A stretch of DNA of 64,000 nucleotides from Tenrec ecaudatus. Taxonomy: Eukaryota; Chordata; Mammalia; Afrosoricida; Tenrecidae. The stretch lies in assembly GCF_050624435.1 (NCBI RefSeq), contig NC_134541.1, forward strand, positions 8,818,983-8,882,982, in the 5' to 3' direction. A model generated the notes under the pieces. That model did not search any database, was not told the DNA's origin, and saw only the letters and a list, made by a program, of their open reading frames with translations. The position numbers and the translations under genes were made by a program. Positions 1 to 9,950 of this stretch are shown here, piece after piece; the stretch's first letter is position 1, and each line of letters starts with the position of its first letter.

Positions 1-405
1 TTGTTTTTCCTCCAGATAGTTCATCCAGCCTGTCCTATTCAGACAGACCTGTGGAGTCACTAACATGCACGAAAACAAGACAGAGGAAAACAAAGCAACA
101 GTATACAACTAGACAACAAAACAATAAACCACTGACAAAGAACAGAACAAAACAGTTCACAAGAGAAAAGCTTGTAGTTAGTTCAGGGATCGTTTGCTGG
201 CCCCTGGAGCGTTTTCCAGTCCAGTCTGTTGGGGCACCACGCCCTGGCCCCAAAGTCCACTTTCAGCATTCCCTGGGGACCTTGCCACTCCATTCCCTTG
301 CTGTTCCGCTGAACTCCCCCAGTGATTTGCCTCAGTGTGGTGGGATCAGGTCAGGTGCAATTCCCACACTGTGTCTCCGGTGCTGTCCCCTGTATCGCCC
401 TTAGT
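1..405 (-). mobile_element. Afrotherian L1 3' UTR (internal part), truncated by window start
   Basis: The A/C-rich block (about 70-170) followed by the stretch around 200-400 matches, in the same order, the far part of the long minus-strand copy at 55735-57720. It lies upstream of the polyadenylation end, so only the 5' half of the 3' UTR is seen. Open frames here read through repeat. Family assignment to L1 is from memory and from behaviour of the other copies. Confidence 0.6.
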
Positions 406-606
406 CTCTAGTGAATTTTATTGGAATAAAGTAGTCATCATCATCATTAAGTGCTTCCCCAGAGACTTTCATAATCTCTTGTCTAATGGGAGGTGTCTCC
501 TCTCTGTGGGTTACTGCCAAGCCAACCTAAGAAAATCGATGAGAACCGGCTGGAAAGAAAAGACCAGAGAGAAGTATCTAGTAACAAAGAATGTTTGGCA
601 TCTGTA

Positions 607-778
607 ACCCAAAGCACTGCCATCAAGTCAATCACAAGCCGTGGTGTCCCCATAGAGGGTTTCTGAGCCTGTAAATCCTTCTGGGAGTAGGTAGCCTCAT
701 CTTTCTCCAGAGTAGCGGCTGGTGGGTTTGAACATATGACCTGTGTGGTTAGCCATCTAATGCGGACCCAATAGCACC
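607..778 (-). mobile_element. AfroSINE, diverged
   Basis: In minus orientation the copy runs from the RTE-like tail (a 'gccatcaagtcaatc' stretch) through the central 'ctgtaaatccttctgggagtag' region to the tRNA-derived head ('ggctggtgggtttgaac', B-box complement). The tail half has several small changes, so it is an older copy. Confidence 0.8.
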
Positions 779-861
779 CCATCAGTGATACTTTAGGGCA
801 TCTACTTAAACCTATTTTTTTTTCAAACTGAAGCATATACTCACTGGCTGAGGAGAGAAGG

Positions 862-1065
862 TCGTTGTTGGGTGCTATCGTCAAGCCATTTCTGAGTTAT
901 AGTGACCCAATGTAGAACAGAATGAACTATTCAAGCATTTCTGAGTTACAGTCACCTAATGTAGGACGGAATGAAATATTACCTGGTCCTGAGCCATTGT
1001 CACAAATGTTCTGCATTGAGCCCATCGAGGCAGCCATTCTGTCGATCCATCTTGTGGAGGGTCGT
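862..1065 (-). mobile_element. RTE (BovB-type) LINE 3' end with internal tandem duplication
   Basis: It starts with the RTE 3' tail complement ('gttgttgggtgctatcg'), then the 'gagccattgtcacaa' and 'cagccattctgtcgatccatc' blocks that recur in other minus copies. A 50 bp segment (881-930) is repeated at 931-979 with about 86% identity. It abuts an opposite-strand copy at 1066. Confidence 0.75.
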
Positions 1066-1228
1066 GAAGGGCAGTAGGGAAATAAAAGGAAGACCTTTGA
1101 CAAGATGGGTTGACCGAGTGGCTGGGTCAATGGGCCCAAACGTAACAATTGTGAAGATGACACAGACCAGGCAAAGTTTCGCTCTGTTGCACATTGGATC
1201 GCTATGAGCTGGAACTGAACTGATGACA
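1066..1228 (+). mobile_element. RTE LINE 3' end
   Basis: It contains the 'gaccgagtggctgggtcaatgg', 'gtgaagatgacacagacc' and 'ggatcgctatgagctgg' blocks in the order of the RTE 3' end. Together with 862-1065 it makes a fold-back with the 3' tails outward. Confidence 0.75.
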
Positions 1229-1479
1229 CCTCCATTTCATCAAGAGACTGAGGGAGCCATTCATTTCTCGATGCCTCATAGGCTGAGCAGGAAAACAGAG
1301 ATGGGCCAGGATTATGGGACCAGGATGTTGAGGTCCAGGATGGAATATGCAAAGAGGACCAAGTATCCTGTTGAAAGCGCTTGGCCATCAATAACTAAGT
1401 CCACACCACCCCTGAAGTCCTGTAATTTTCACCTCATTTCTCAGTCGAGGGTCTTGAAACAGAAATTCAAAGCAGGATA
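1229..1479. other. Unique spacer, no recognised feature
   Basis: No repeat, RNA gene or coding signal was recognised here. The open frames on both strands are short and lack any known domain. Confidence 0.5.
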
Positions 1480-1605
1480 GTGATTTAAGCATTGGGCTGC
1501 TCGTCAAAAGGTGCCAAACCACCAAGAAGAAAGATGAAGCATTCTGCTCCGGCACATCGTTACAGCCCCAGAAACCCACAGGGGCAGTTCTACTCTGGCC
1601 GTGGG
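1480..1605 (+). mobile_element. AfroSINE, 3' truncated
   Basis: Head ('ttaagcattgggctgctcgt') through the middle ('gaaacccacaggggcagttc') is present, but the SINE stops where the shared RTE-like tail should begin and runs straight into a minus-strand RTE copy. Confidence 0.75.
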
Positions 1606-2440
1606 TTCTGCGCAACAGAATGAAACACAGCCCAGCCCTGCGCCATCCTCACAATTGTTCCTGTGCGTGAGCCCATTGTAGCCACTGAGTCAGTCCATCT
1701 TGTTGAAAGCCGTTCTATTTTTCGCTGTCACTTTCCTTTAAAGAGCTCTGGTAGTTTGGTGGTTACTCATTGGGCTGCTAACCACAAAGTCTGCAGTTCA
1801 AAACCACCAGCTGCTCCATGGGAGAAAGATGGGGCTTGCTTTCCAGTAAAGAGCAACAGACCCAGAAACCCACAGAAGCTGTTCTACCCTGATCAATAGG
1901 GTCTCTATGAGTCAGCATCCATTCGACAGCAGGGAATTTGGTGAGTGGTTTTTACTTTATCAGGCATGGCGTCCTTCTATAGGGACTGGTCTCCTACTAA
2001 CATGTTCAAAGTACACAAGCAAACTCTCATGATCCTTGCCTCTGAGGAGCATTCTGGGTGTACTTTTTCCAAGACAGATTTGTTGTTTCTTTGGTAGTCC
2101 ATAGTACTTTCAATGTTCTTCGCCAGCACCAAGACATCAATTCTTCTTCACTCTTCTTTATTCAATGTCCAACTTACATACACATATGAGGCAATGGAAC
2201 ATACCATGCTTGTCCTCAACGTAACCTCCTTGTCTTTCAACACTCTCCAGAGGTCTTGTGCAGCAGGTTATTTCAATGCAATATGTCCTTTGATTTCTTG
2301 ACTGCTGCTTCCACGAGCATTGATTGTGGATCCAAGCAAGACAAAATCCCTGACGACTTCAATCATTTCTCCATTTACCATGATGTTACCTATTGATCTA
2401 CTTGTGAGGATTAGGGTCTTCTTTATATTACACCTGCATT
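1606..2440 (-). mobile_element. RTE LINE 3' end and ORF C-terminal relic, split by a SINE
   Basis: Two pieces, 1606-1740 and 1963-2440, are collinear with the RTE antisense sequence ('gcgccatcctcacaattgtt', 'gagcattctgggtgtac', 'tggatccaagcaagacaaa'). The second reaches into the antisense of the reverse-transcriptase ORF end. Reading frames are broken. AfroSINE 1741-1962 is inserted in it, so this RTE is older. Confidence 0.8.
1741..1962 (+). mobile_element. AfroSINE inserted in RTE
   Basis: This is a nearly full-length SINE: head, 'ccaccagctgctccatggg', 'gaaacccacagaagctgttc', and tail 'ctctatgagtcagcatcc'. The RTE sequence resumes directly after it. Short similar flanks (around 1730 and 1955) suggest a decayed target duplication. 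Confidence 0.85.
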
Positions 2441-2629
2441 AATACTATCAGAAGAAATTAGTATAGACATCACTTTGAAACTGGGATAATTCACGCACTG
2501 GAGAAACAACGTGGTTCTGAAGGATGCTCCATTGGCTACTCTCCTAAGGTGCAGTCTTTCTCTTTGTCTGTTCCACTTGGAGTTTAATTAAATGGACTCG
2601 ACCACTGCAGGGCACAGGCCTGATATTTG
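2441..2629. other. Unassigned spacer
   Basis: Sequence between the RTE relic and the old L1; no recognised repeat or gene. Confidence 0.4.
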
Positions 2630-2943
2630 GGTGCTGTTTCCAGCTGCTCGTGGACTTTTAAGTGTTTGAGGGTTTGGCTGTCGCAAAAAAAAGTTGCTTC
2701 ACATACAATTGTTTGTGCGTTTTACTCCCACATGGAGTTCCCCCACATGGATAAATACCTTACGAGTGGAATAACTGGATCATAATGTAGATGTATCTTT
2801 AGTCATTGAGTTTTAAGGAAATTGTCAAATGATTTTCCCAGGGTTATACCATTCTCTATCCCTCCTTGGGCTCTATGAAGTTTGAGTTGCTCCTTAAACT
2901 TGACAACCCGTGGTATATCCGCTACTTTAGTTTTCACAATGCC

Positions 2944-3150
2944 AATAGGTTTGTCAGGAGCCCTGGTAACTCAGCGTGTTACGGTTGCTCTACTAACTTC
3001 AGGGTGTAGAGTTCAAATCCACCAGCTATTCCATAGGAGAAAGATGAGGCTGTCTCTTCCTGCGGCGGAAGCCCTAAAGAACAGTTCTACTCTGTCATAT
3101 AGGGTTGCTAGCAGGCAAGCTCCACTCAAAGCCAGTGGTAATAGGTTTGT
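2944..3150 (+). mobile_element. AfroSINE with perfect 11 bp target duplication
   Basis: The element body is 2955-3139. The same 11 bases, 'aataggtttgt', sit immediately before (2944-2954) and after (3140-3150). It is inserted in the 3' UTR of the ancient L1. The body is fairly diverged in its 3' half despite the intact duplication. Confidence 0.9.
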
Positions 3151-3478
3151 AGTGCGGTGTCCCTCTAGCTTGTTTTAATTTTCCTGGAGAGTAATGATGA
3201 TGACGTCACACTTCTTTCACATGCTCATTGCCTATCTGTAGACCTCCTTTGAAGAAATAGGTTCAAGTCTTTTCCCCATTTCATTATTGGGTTTGCTGTT
3301 TTCTTATTAGGGCAATTCAAGAATTCGTCCCATACTTTGGGGGTACAAATATTCTCTTCCAGTCTGTAGTTTAGTCTTTTCACTTTCTTAGATGTACATT
3401 TTGAAAAACACAAGTTTTTCATTGTGAGAAAGTCCAATTCATCAACTTTATCTTATACGGATCTCTTTTAAAAGTTTA

Positions 3479-4099
3479 TCCCACCCAAAGCCCATCTGTA
3501 GGCGACTGGACACCCTCTTACAGAAGGGTCTTGGGGAGGAGGCAAGCCAGTCAGGGTGCAGGGCAGCAACAATGAAACATACAACTTGCCTCTAGTTCTT
3601 AAATGATTCCTCCCCCCACTATCATGATCCCAATTCTACCTTACAAATCTGGATAGAGCAGAGGATGTACACTGGTACAGATAGGAACTGGAAATGCAGG
3701 GAACCCAGGATGGATGATGATATCTTTAGGAGCAGTGCTGAGAGTGGGGATTCCTGGAGGGTGGAGGGAAGGTGGGGTAGAAAGGGGGAACTGTTTACAA
3801 GGAGCTACATTTAATCTCCTCCCTGGGGGCGGTGGACAACAAAAAAGTGGGTGAAGGGAGATACTGGACAGTGTAAGATGTGACAAAATAATAATAAGTT
3901 ATAAATTTCAATAGTTTATGAGGGTGGTGAGGGGGGAGGAAGGGGGAAAATGAGGAGCTGATATCAAGGGTTCAAGTAGAAAGCAAATGTTTTGAGAATG
4001 ATGAGGGCAACGTATGTACAAATGTGCTTGACACAATGGATGTATGTATGGATTGTTATAAGAGTTGTATGAGCCCCCAATAAAATTATTTTTTTAAAA
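3479..4099 (+). mobile_element. Afrotherian L1 3' UTR, 5' truncated
   Basis: It runs from 'aaagcccatctgtaggcgac' to the common 3' end: the 'gtatgtatggattgttataa' block, then 'caataaaatta' and an A/T tail. The AATAAA signal and fixed 3' end with variable 5' starts across copies are the reason for calling it an L1 3' UTR. It is inserted in the ancient L1. Confidence 0.75.
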
Positions 4100-4417
4100 T
4101 TATACCTAGGATATGTTCTTCTAGAAAGCTTAATGATTTTACATCTTTTTTAATAAACAGTTCTAATGTATCCATAATAATTACTCTGAAAAATAGTGCA
4201 TAGACTTTTCTTCAGGATTAGCAAACTCCATGAGCCAGATGATTTTACTTCTTGTAAATAGGTCTCAGATACATTTTGAAATGAGTTTCATATGTGGCTT
4301 GGGATTTGGAGTGACTTTATTATTACATATTTTACATGTAAATACCCGATTGATTATTCCACCAACTTTTCCATGGAAAAATCTCTTCATTTTTCACCAA
4401 GTTACCTTTTCTTTTCT

Positions 4418-5293
4418 TTTTTTAATCCTTTGATTAGGGGCACATACAACTTTTATCACAATCCATACATCCATCCATTGTGTAAAACACATTTATACAT
4501 TCATTCCCCTCATCATTCTCAAAACATTTGCTCTCCACTTGAGCTGAAAAAGTCAGCTCCTCATTTTTCCCCTCCCTCCCTGCTCCCCTCTCCCTCATGA
4601 ACCCTTGATAATTTATAAATTATTATTTTGTCATATCTTGCACTGTCCAACATCTCCCTTCACCCACTTTACGGTTGTCCATCCCCCATGGAGAAGGTTA
4701 TATATAGATCCTTATAATCGGTTCCCCCTTTTCACCCCACCCTCCCAGTATCACCACTCTCACCACTGGTCCTGAAGGGTTCATCTGTCCTGAATTCCCT
4801 GTGTTACCTGTTCCTATCTGTACCAGTGTACGTCCTCTGGTCTAGCCAGATTTGTAAGGTAGAACTGGGATCATGATTGTGGGGGGGAGGTGGGAGGTAG
4901 CATGTTGCTTTTGTTGTTCATCGTTGCTACACGGCACCCTGACTGGCTCATCTCCTCCCTATAACCCTTCCATAAGGGGATGTCCAATTGCCTACAGATG
5001 GGCTTTGGGTCTCAATTCTGCACTCCCACTCATTCACAGTGATATGATTTTTTTTTGTTCTGATAATTTCTGATACCTGATCCCTTTGACACTTCGTGAT
5101 CATCCAGGATGGTGTGCTTCTTCCACTTGGGCTTTGTTGCTTCTCTGCTAGATGGCCGCTTGTTTACCTTCAAGCCTTTAAGACCCCAAACGCTATATCT
5201 TTTGAGAGTCAGGCACCATCCACTTTCTTCGCCACATCTGCTTATGCACCCATTTGTCTTCAGCGATCCTATCAGGAAGGTGAGCACAAATGA
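4418..5293 (-). mobile_element. Afrotherian L1 3' UTR, 5' truncated
   Basis: It is the antisense copy of the same family, from the A/T-tail complement and 'gattaggggcacatacaac' to 'cagcgatcctatcaggaagg'. At about 876 bp it is longer than the neighbour at 3479-4099, and it is in the opposite orientation, so transcripts of this area could fold back. Confidence 0.75.
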
Positions 5294-5671
5294 TATGATT
5301 TGTTTGTTCTTTGACCTTTTCACTTTTACTAAATACACCTAGGGTCTGTTTCTAAGCTATCTAGCCTTTTCCATCTATCTGTCTATACTCACTACCTTGA
5401 TTAGGGTAGTTCTCCAAGAAATCTCAACATTAGGTAATGGTAGTCCCCTACCTTACTTCTTTTCTTAAGTTGTTTTGGCTATTCATGGGCCCTTTGAGTT
5501 TCCATACAAATTTTAGAGCCATTTTATCAAATTCTACCCGTAGATTCAGAGATGGTTTTAGAGGGATTATGCTGAATTCATAGAACAATTTGGGGGGAAG
5601 AGACAAGTAGGATCATCCAACCTAAAATACAGTATCTATCTCCAATGACTTAGGCATCTTCTTTGGTAAAA

Positions 5672-5888
5672 AGAGCCATGATGGCCTCCTGAGTTATTCC
5701 CTGGGCTACTGTTCATAAAGTATGAGGTTCAAACCCACCAGCCACCCACGGGAGAGAGAGGAGGCTTTCTGCTCCCCTGAAGATTTACCACGTCAGAATC
5801 TCACAGGGGCCATTCTACTCCTCCCTATAAAGTTACTGTGAATCCTGGTTTCACTGACTGGAATACAGGGGCTTGGTTTTGGTTCTTT
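5672..5888 (+). mobile_element. AfroSINE
   Basis: Blocks 'cccaccagccacccacggga', 'gaggctttctgctcccc' and 'ctcacaggggccattctac' are in order. The RTE-like tail is poorly preserved ('gaatcctggtttcactgac'). Confidence 0.75.
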
Positions 5889-5905
5889 TTTCAGTTTTGT
5901 AAGGA

Positions 5906-6110
5906 CTCCGAAGCATGTTGGGTTATGTGTTATGATGTTATCCCCAAGGTCAGCAGTTAGGACTCACCACCTGCTCCTCAGAAGAAAGATGAGGCTGTCT
6001 GCTCCCATAAAAATTTACAGCCTCCGAAACTCAAAGGGGCAGCTCTACTCTGTCCTACAGTGTTGCCATGAATTGGAATTGACTCAATAGCAGTGTTTTT
6101 TGTTTCTGGG
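5906..6110 (+). mobile_element. AfroSINE
   Basis: It follows the previous SINE by 17 bp. It has 'ccaaggtcagcagttagg', 'atgaggctgtctgctccc' and the tail 'gaattggaattgactcaatag'. It is likely a separate insertion in the ancient L1. Confidence 0.8.
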
Positions 6111-6577
6111 GATTTTATTGTTTTAGTTTTTGTGTCAAATGTTTTGTAGTGTTTGCTTTCATATATTTCATATAATCTTTCATATATTTTACCAAATTCA
6201 TCCCTAAGTAGTTCATATTTTATGTTACTGTAAATGATATCTATTCATTTCAATTGTTGATTATTTGTTGTTTACCTATACCATACAATTGATTTTTGCT
6301 TATTGATGTGGTATACTGCAAACTTGCTAAACTCATATACTACTTCTGACTCTTGTGTAGATTCTGTCAGAGTTCACATCATGTTACTTAAACATAATTA
6401 TAGTTCTGCTTCCTCTTTTCCCATCTGGATGCATTTTATTACTTTTCTCACCTTACTGAATTGACTATAACCTGGAAAAACCACTGGTGAATGAAAGTGA
6501 GGAAAACAGAAGCTCCTTCCCTGCTCTTTCTCTTAAAGTGAAAGCATTAGTCCTTACCATTGACTAGTGAGGTTACC

Positions 6578-6785
6578 TGAGGAGCTTCAGTGCATAGTGG
6601 TTTACGTATTGACCTGTTAAACATCATGTCTGCAATTCAAACCCACCAGCCCCTCCCTGGGAGAAAGAGGAGGCTTTCTGCTTTCATAAAGAGTTACAAC
6701 TGCAGAAACCTACATCAGGCAGTTCTACTCCTGTCCTATATTTTTTATGTAAGTTGGAGTCAACTGGATGGCAGTGAGATTTATG
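6578..6785 (+). mobile_element. AfroSINE
   Basis: Recognisable head ('gtctgcaattcaaaccc'), body ('gaggaggctttctgctttc') and tail ('agttggagtcaactggatggc'). It is inserted in the antisense L1 ORF2 relic. Confidence 0.8.
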
Positions 6786-6921
6786 AACATCACCTACAGG
6801 TTCTTCACAGGTGTGCTTGGAAGTTGAGAGATTTCCCCTCGACTCCACTTTGCTGAGAGTTTTGTTTATTTTAATCAGAAATTATGTTTCTGTCAAAAAT
6901 GTTTATCTGTCTATTGAGTAG

Positions 6922-7112
6922 ACAGATGGTGTTGTGGGTTACTAGTTGGGTTTATAACCACCAGGTTAGCAGTTCAAAGCTACTAGACACTCCTCAGGAG
7001 AAAGGTGAGTCTTTCCAGTCCCGTAAGAGTTAGTTACCATCTCAGATACCCACAGAGGCAGTCTTTCCTGTCCTATCGGGTTGCTGTGGGTCAGAATTGA
7101 CTCAATGGCGAG
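6922..7112 (+). mobile_element. AfroSINE
   Basis: It has the head ('accaggttagcagttcaaag'), middle ('atacccacagaggcagtc') and tail ('gggtcagaattgactcaatgg'). The motif 'tctattgag' occurs just before it (around 6910) and again at its end (around 7104), a likely target duplication. Confidence 0.8.
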
Positions 7113-8099
7113 TCTATTGAGACGATCCCTTGTGTCTGTTTTTCAGTTTGTCGATATGGTGAATTACATTGACTGATTTTAAAATGTTACACTAAATACG
7201 CATTCCTAAAAGAAGAACCACTTGTTCAGGGTTCATTATCCATTTGAAAGATTGGTAGATTTAACTTGCTAACATTCTGTTCAACAGTTTGCATCTATCT
7301 TTCTGAAGGACGTTGACCTGTATGTAGTTTTTGTGTCATGTTTTCCTCTGTTTTGATGGCAAATTAATGTTTATCTCACAGACTGTTGTAGAGAATGATC
7401 CTCCTTTTTTCATTCTTGTTAGTATTTTATAGAATGTGTATTATTTCTTTCCAAGATGCTTATTGTATCTCAGCAATCACAATATTTTAGCCTGGACTTT
7501 TCTTTATGAATTTTTTATAACTGTGAACTTAATCGTTATAAAGATATAGAGCTATCAGTTTATGTATTTCTTCTTGAATGAGCTTTGATGGTTTCTGTCC
7601 TTCAGGAATTTTGTGCATTTTATCTAACTTGTCTACCTTATTGACATAAAGTTGTCAATATTTCCTCATTGCTTTTCTTAATTGTTTTAAAATTGGGAGT
7701 CAACTTTTCCACTCCTGATATTGATAACCTTGTTCTTTACTCCCTGCGCCCCACTCCCACCCCCCTATACACACATACTTCTTGAAAAGAATCACGTTTG
7801 GTTTTCTTGACTTTGATGACAGTTTTCATTTCATTTATTTTGTTGATTTCCATTATTTCCCCTCCTGGGTTTCATTCTGTTTTGTTTTCTGTTTTTACCC
7901 TCCAGTTTTGTTTGTTATTTTAAGATGAAAGTTGGAGTCATTGACTGGAGACATCTATTCTTCCTGACCCTTTCCAGGCTTCTTCCCATTCTCCAGGAAC
8001 AACTTCTGCCCTAATTTCTGTCCCTGAAGATTAATTTCAGAACTGCATGAACAATTAGTAGATACTCAGTCTGGTCTGCGTTTATCAGTCTCCTGTGTT

Positions 8100-8312
8100 T
8101 CAACAGGCTATATACGCACTGAGCTTCTAACCACAAAGTCAAGAGTTCAAACATACCAGTTTCTCCACAGGATAAAGAGGTGACTGCCTCTTTTTGAAAA
8201 GATTTAAAGTCCCCCAAACCCAAAGGGAGGTATTTCTACTCTGTCCTCTAGGGTCACATTGGGATTGCTATGAGTCACAGTCAAGTTGATGGCAGTTAAT
8301 TTGGCTTGGGTA
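8100..8312 (+). mobile_element. AfroSINE, old
   Basis: It has 'cttctaaccacaaagtcaag', a drifted middle ('tttttgaaaagatttaaag') and the tail 'gctatgagtcacagtcaag'. Divergence is high. Confidence 0.7.
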
Positions 8313-8353
8313 GTCCTGCGTTTGAGAACCATCCATGTTCCGTATATTTTAAT

Positions 8354-8740
8354 GCCTGTTGTCGTTGCTATGAGCCATCACATCAGTTCTGACTCCTAGT
8401 GACCCCACATACAGTCAAACAAAACACCACCCAGTCCGGGACCACCTGCAAAAATATGTTACAATGGTTGATCCCATGGTTTCGGCCACCATGTCTGTCC
8501 ATCTCATTGGGCATCCTCACTTTTATGCTGACCCTCTGCTTTGCCCAGCTGGATGCACTTCTTCACAGTCTTGTCCTGGCAATCATGTGCCCAAAGAGGG
8601 AATCACACCCTCTGGATCTCTAAAGCATATTTACACTGCACTTCTTCCACAGCAAGATTTGTTTGTTCTTCTGGAAGTTTATGGTCAAGTATCATAATTC
8701 AAAGGCATGGCTACTTCTTTCTCATTGTGCCAAGCTCCAT
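8354..8740 (-). mobile_element. RTE LINE 3' end
   Basis: It starts with the tail complement ('gttgtcgttgctatgagcc'), then 'ccatgtctgtccatctcattg' and 'agcaagatttgtttgttct' in RTE antisense order. The open frame that starts at 8541 begins inside this antisense repeat. Confidence 0.75.
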
Positions 8741-9302
8741 TGTGGGAAGACACCACCATGTGAATTCTCTCTCTCATTGGTCACCCTTTGCTTGTTTACA
8801 GGTTCCAGCTATTGAAAATAAAACTCCTATGAATCACTCTTTTTTTTTGAGGGATTGGTTTTTTGTTTGTTTTTTTTCAAAAAGACACTTGTCAATTTTC
8901 CTTATCAAAACAGTTGTACTATTGGTTTCTCTCTCCCCACTGAGTTGGTCCCCAAATGAGACCACACCAAAGGAGAGTACATTTTTAGGCAAGAAGCTGC
9001 AGGATGCATACCTACCATACCTCAAAGAAATCTCACCAAAAGGGGGACCTGTGTGGGTAGAGGACTTTCAAAAGAACAGCACACTGGCAGCCTACAGACT
9101 AGAGAGAGAACTCACAGCCAGACGTGGTGGTTTGTGCCGCCCAACTCGAAGAAGCAATGTTTCAGAATAATATAAAATTTCAAGAGAGTTTTGTACATAA
9201 GGGTGAGTCAGTCTTTACGTGATCACCTGTTTTTCGTTTTTGTGGTAAAGACTTAGGAGAGAAAACGAAGAGGTTATGAGATGTTTTATCATTTTGTCAG
9301 AA
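8741..9302. other. Unassigned stretch under a 209-codon open frame
   Basis: An open frame runs 8541-9170 on the plus strand. Its first third is antisense RTE. The last ~65 residues (rich in K, E and R, with a KKLQDAYLPYLKE stretch) match no family I recognise. There is no start context, splice pattern or second exon to support a gene. Confidence 0.3.
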
Positions 9303-9373
9303 GATGTACAGCCTCTGAAGCCCTACACTGGATCCACATGCAACAGTTGACTTGGTGGCAGTGCGTTTTGGAG
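9303..9373 (+). mobile_element. AfroSINE 3' fragment
   Basis: Only the tail region is left ('gatgtacagcctctgaagcc', then 'caacagttgacttggtggcag'). Confidence 0.55.
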
Positions 9374-9499
9374 ACATAGTTTTACAAGTGATCTGTACCA
9401 AAGAGATGTCAAGTTATGTCACATTTTTACATTCGGTCTTATCAGTCCATTTTAATTCTAACCATCCTATAGTAAGAATAAGTAAATCTAGCCATGCTG

Positions 9500-9685
9500 T
9501 GATCAAATCAGCGAGCTTCTAAAGAAAGCTTCTCTGGCTTGAGCCCAATAGCTGTTGGGTGGGAGCGAGAAGTGGCTGGCCACTTCTGTACAGACGGCAG
9601 CTTCGGAAGTCCCATGGGGCAGCTCCGCTCTGTTCTGTAGGGCCACTGACTCACAATGGACTCAATGGCAGGGTCTTATGATAAG
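9500..9685 (+). mobile_element. AfroSINE, old
   Basis: It has a weak head, then 'gtcccatggggcagctccgc' and the tail 'ctcacaatggactcaatggc'. The central part is rearranged. Confidence 0.65.
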
Positions 9686-9950
9686 AGTTAAGTGTATTTC
9701 ATTTGATTTTAACTTTCTTTCCTTAATGTTCATGGATGTAGAACCTATCTTCCTGCTTTGTTGGCCACTCTTCAACTACACGTCCTCCATCAAGGCCTAG
9801 ACTATGTCTTCACCTGGAGAAGCCGTCATAAAACCTCCCAAAGTGCGGCATACAAAGTTAGCACTCCAACCATTGTGTTCAATGTATGGTGTTATTACAG
9901 TTTACATATGTTGGTAACATTTCAAGATATAGACATGCATGTTGATCATT

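Larger units (their letters stand above)
2630..7960 (-). mobile_element. Ancient L1 (L1M-type) relic: 3' UTR and ORF2, minus strand
   Basis: Separate segments (2630-2943, 3151-3478, 4100-4417, 5294-5671, 6111-6577, 6786-6921, 7113-7960) are collinear with the antisense of an old mammalian L1. The 3' UTR is marked by 'ggaataactggatcat', and further on by the 'gaaagtccaattcatcaac' and 'gttttggctattcatgggcc' blocks. After these come T-rich ORF2 antisense stretches. No intact frame remains. At least seven younger elements interrupt it, making it the oldest layer in this part. Confidence 0.7.

Noticed and set aside
927..1391. 154-codon minus frame as a gene
   Set aside because: It lies over the two opposed RTE ends and the spacer after them; no known protein is encoded.
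3479..4099. Afrotherian L1 3' UTR family as a retroviral LTR
   Set aside because: Copies share a 3' end with AATAAA and an A-tail but differ in 5' start, and one has a 14 bp target duplication. This is LINE behaviour, not LTR behaviour.
8541..9170. 209-codon open frame as a gene
   Set aside because: It starts inside an antisense RTE copy and shows no domain, splice pattern or conserved context.
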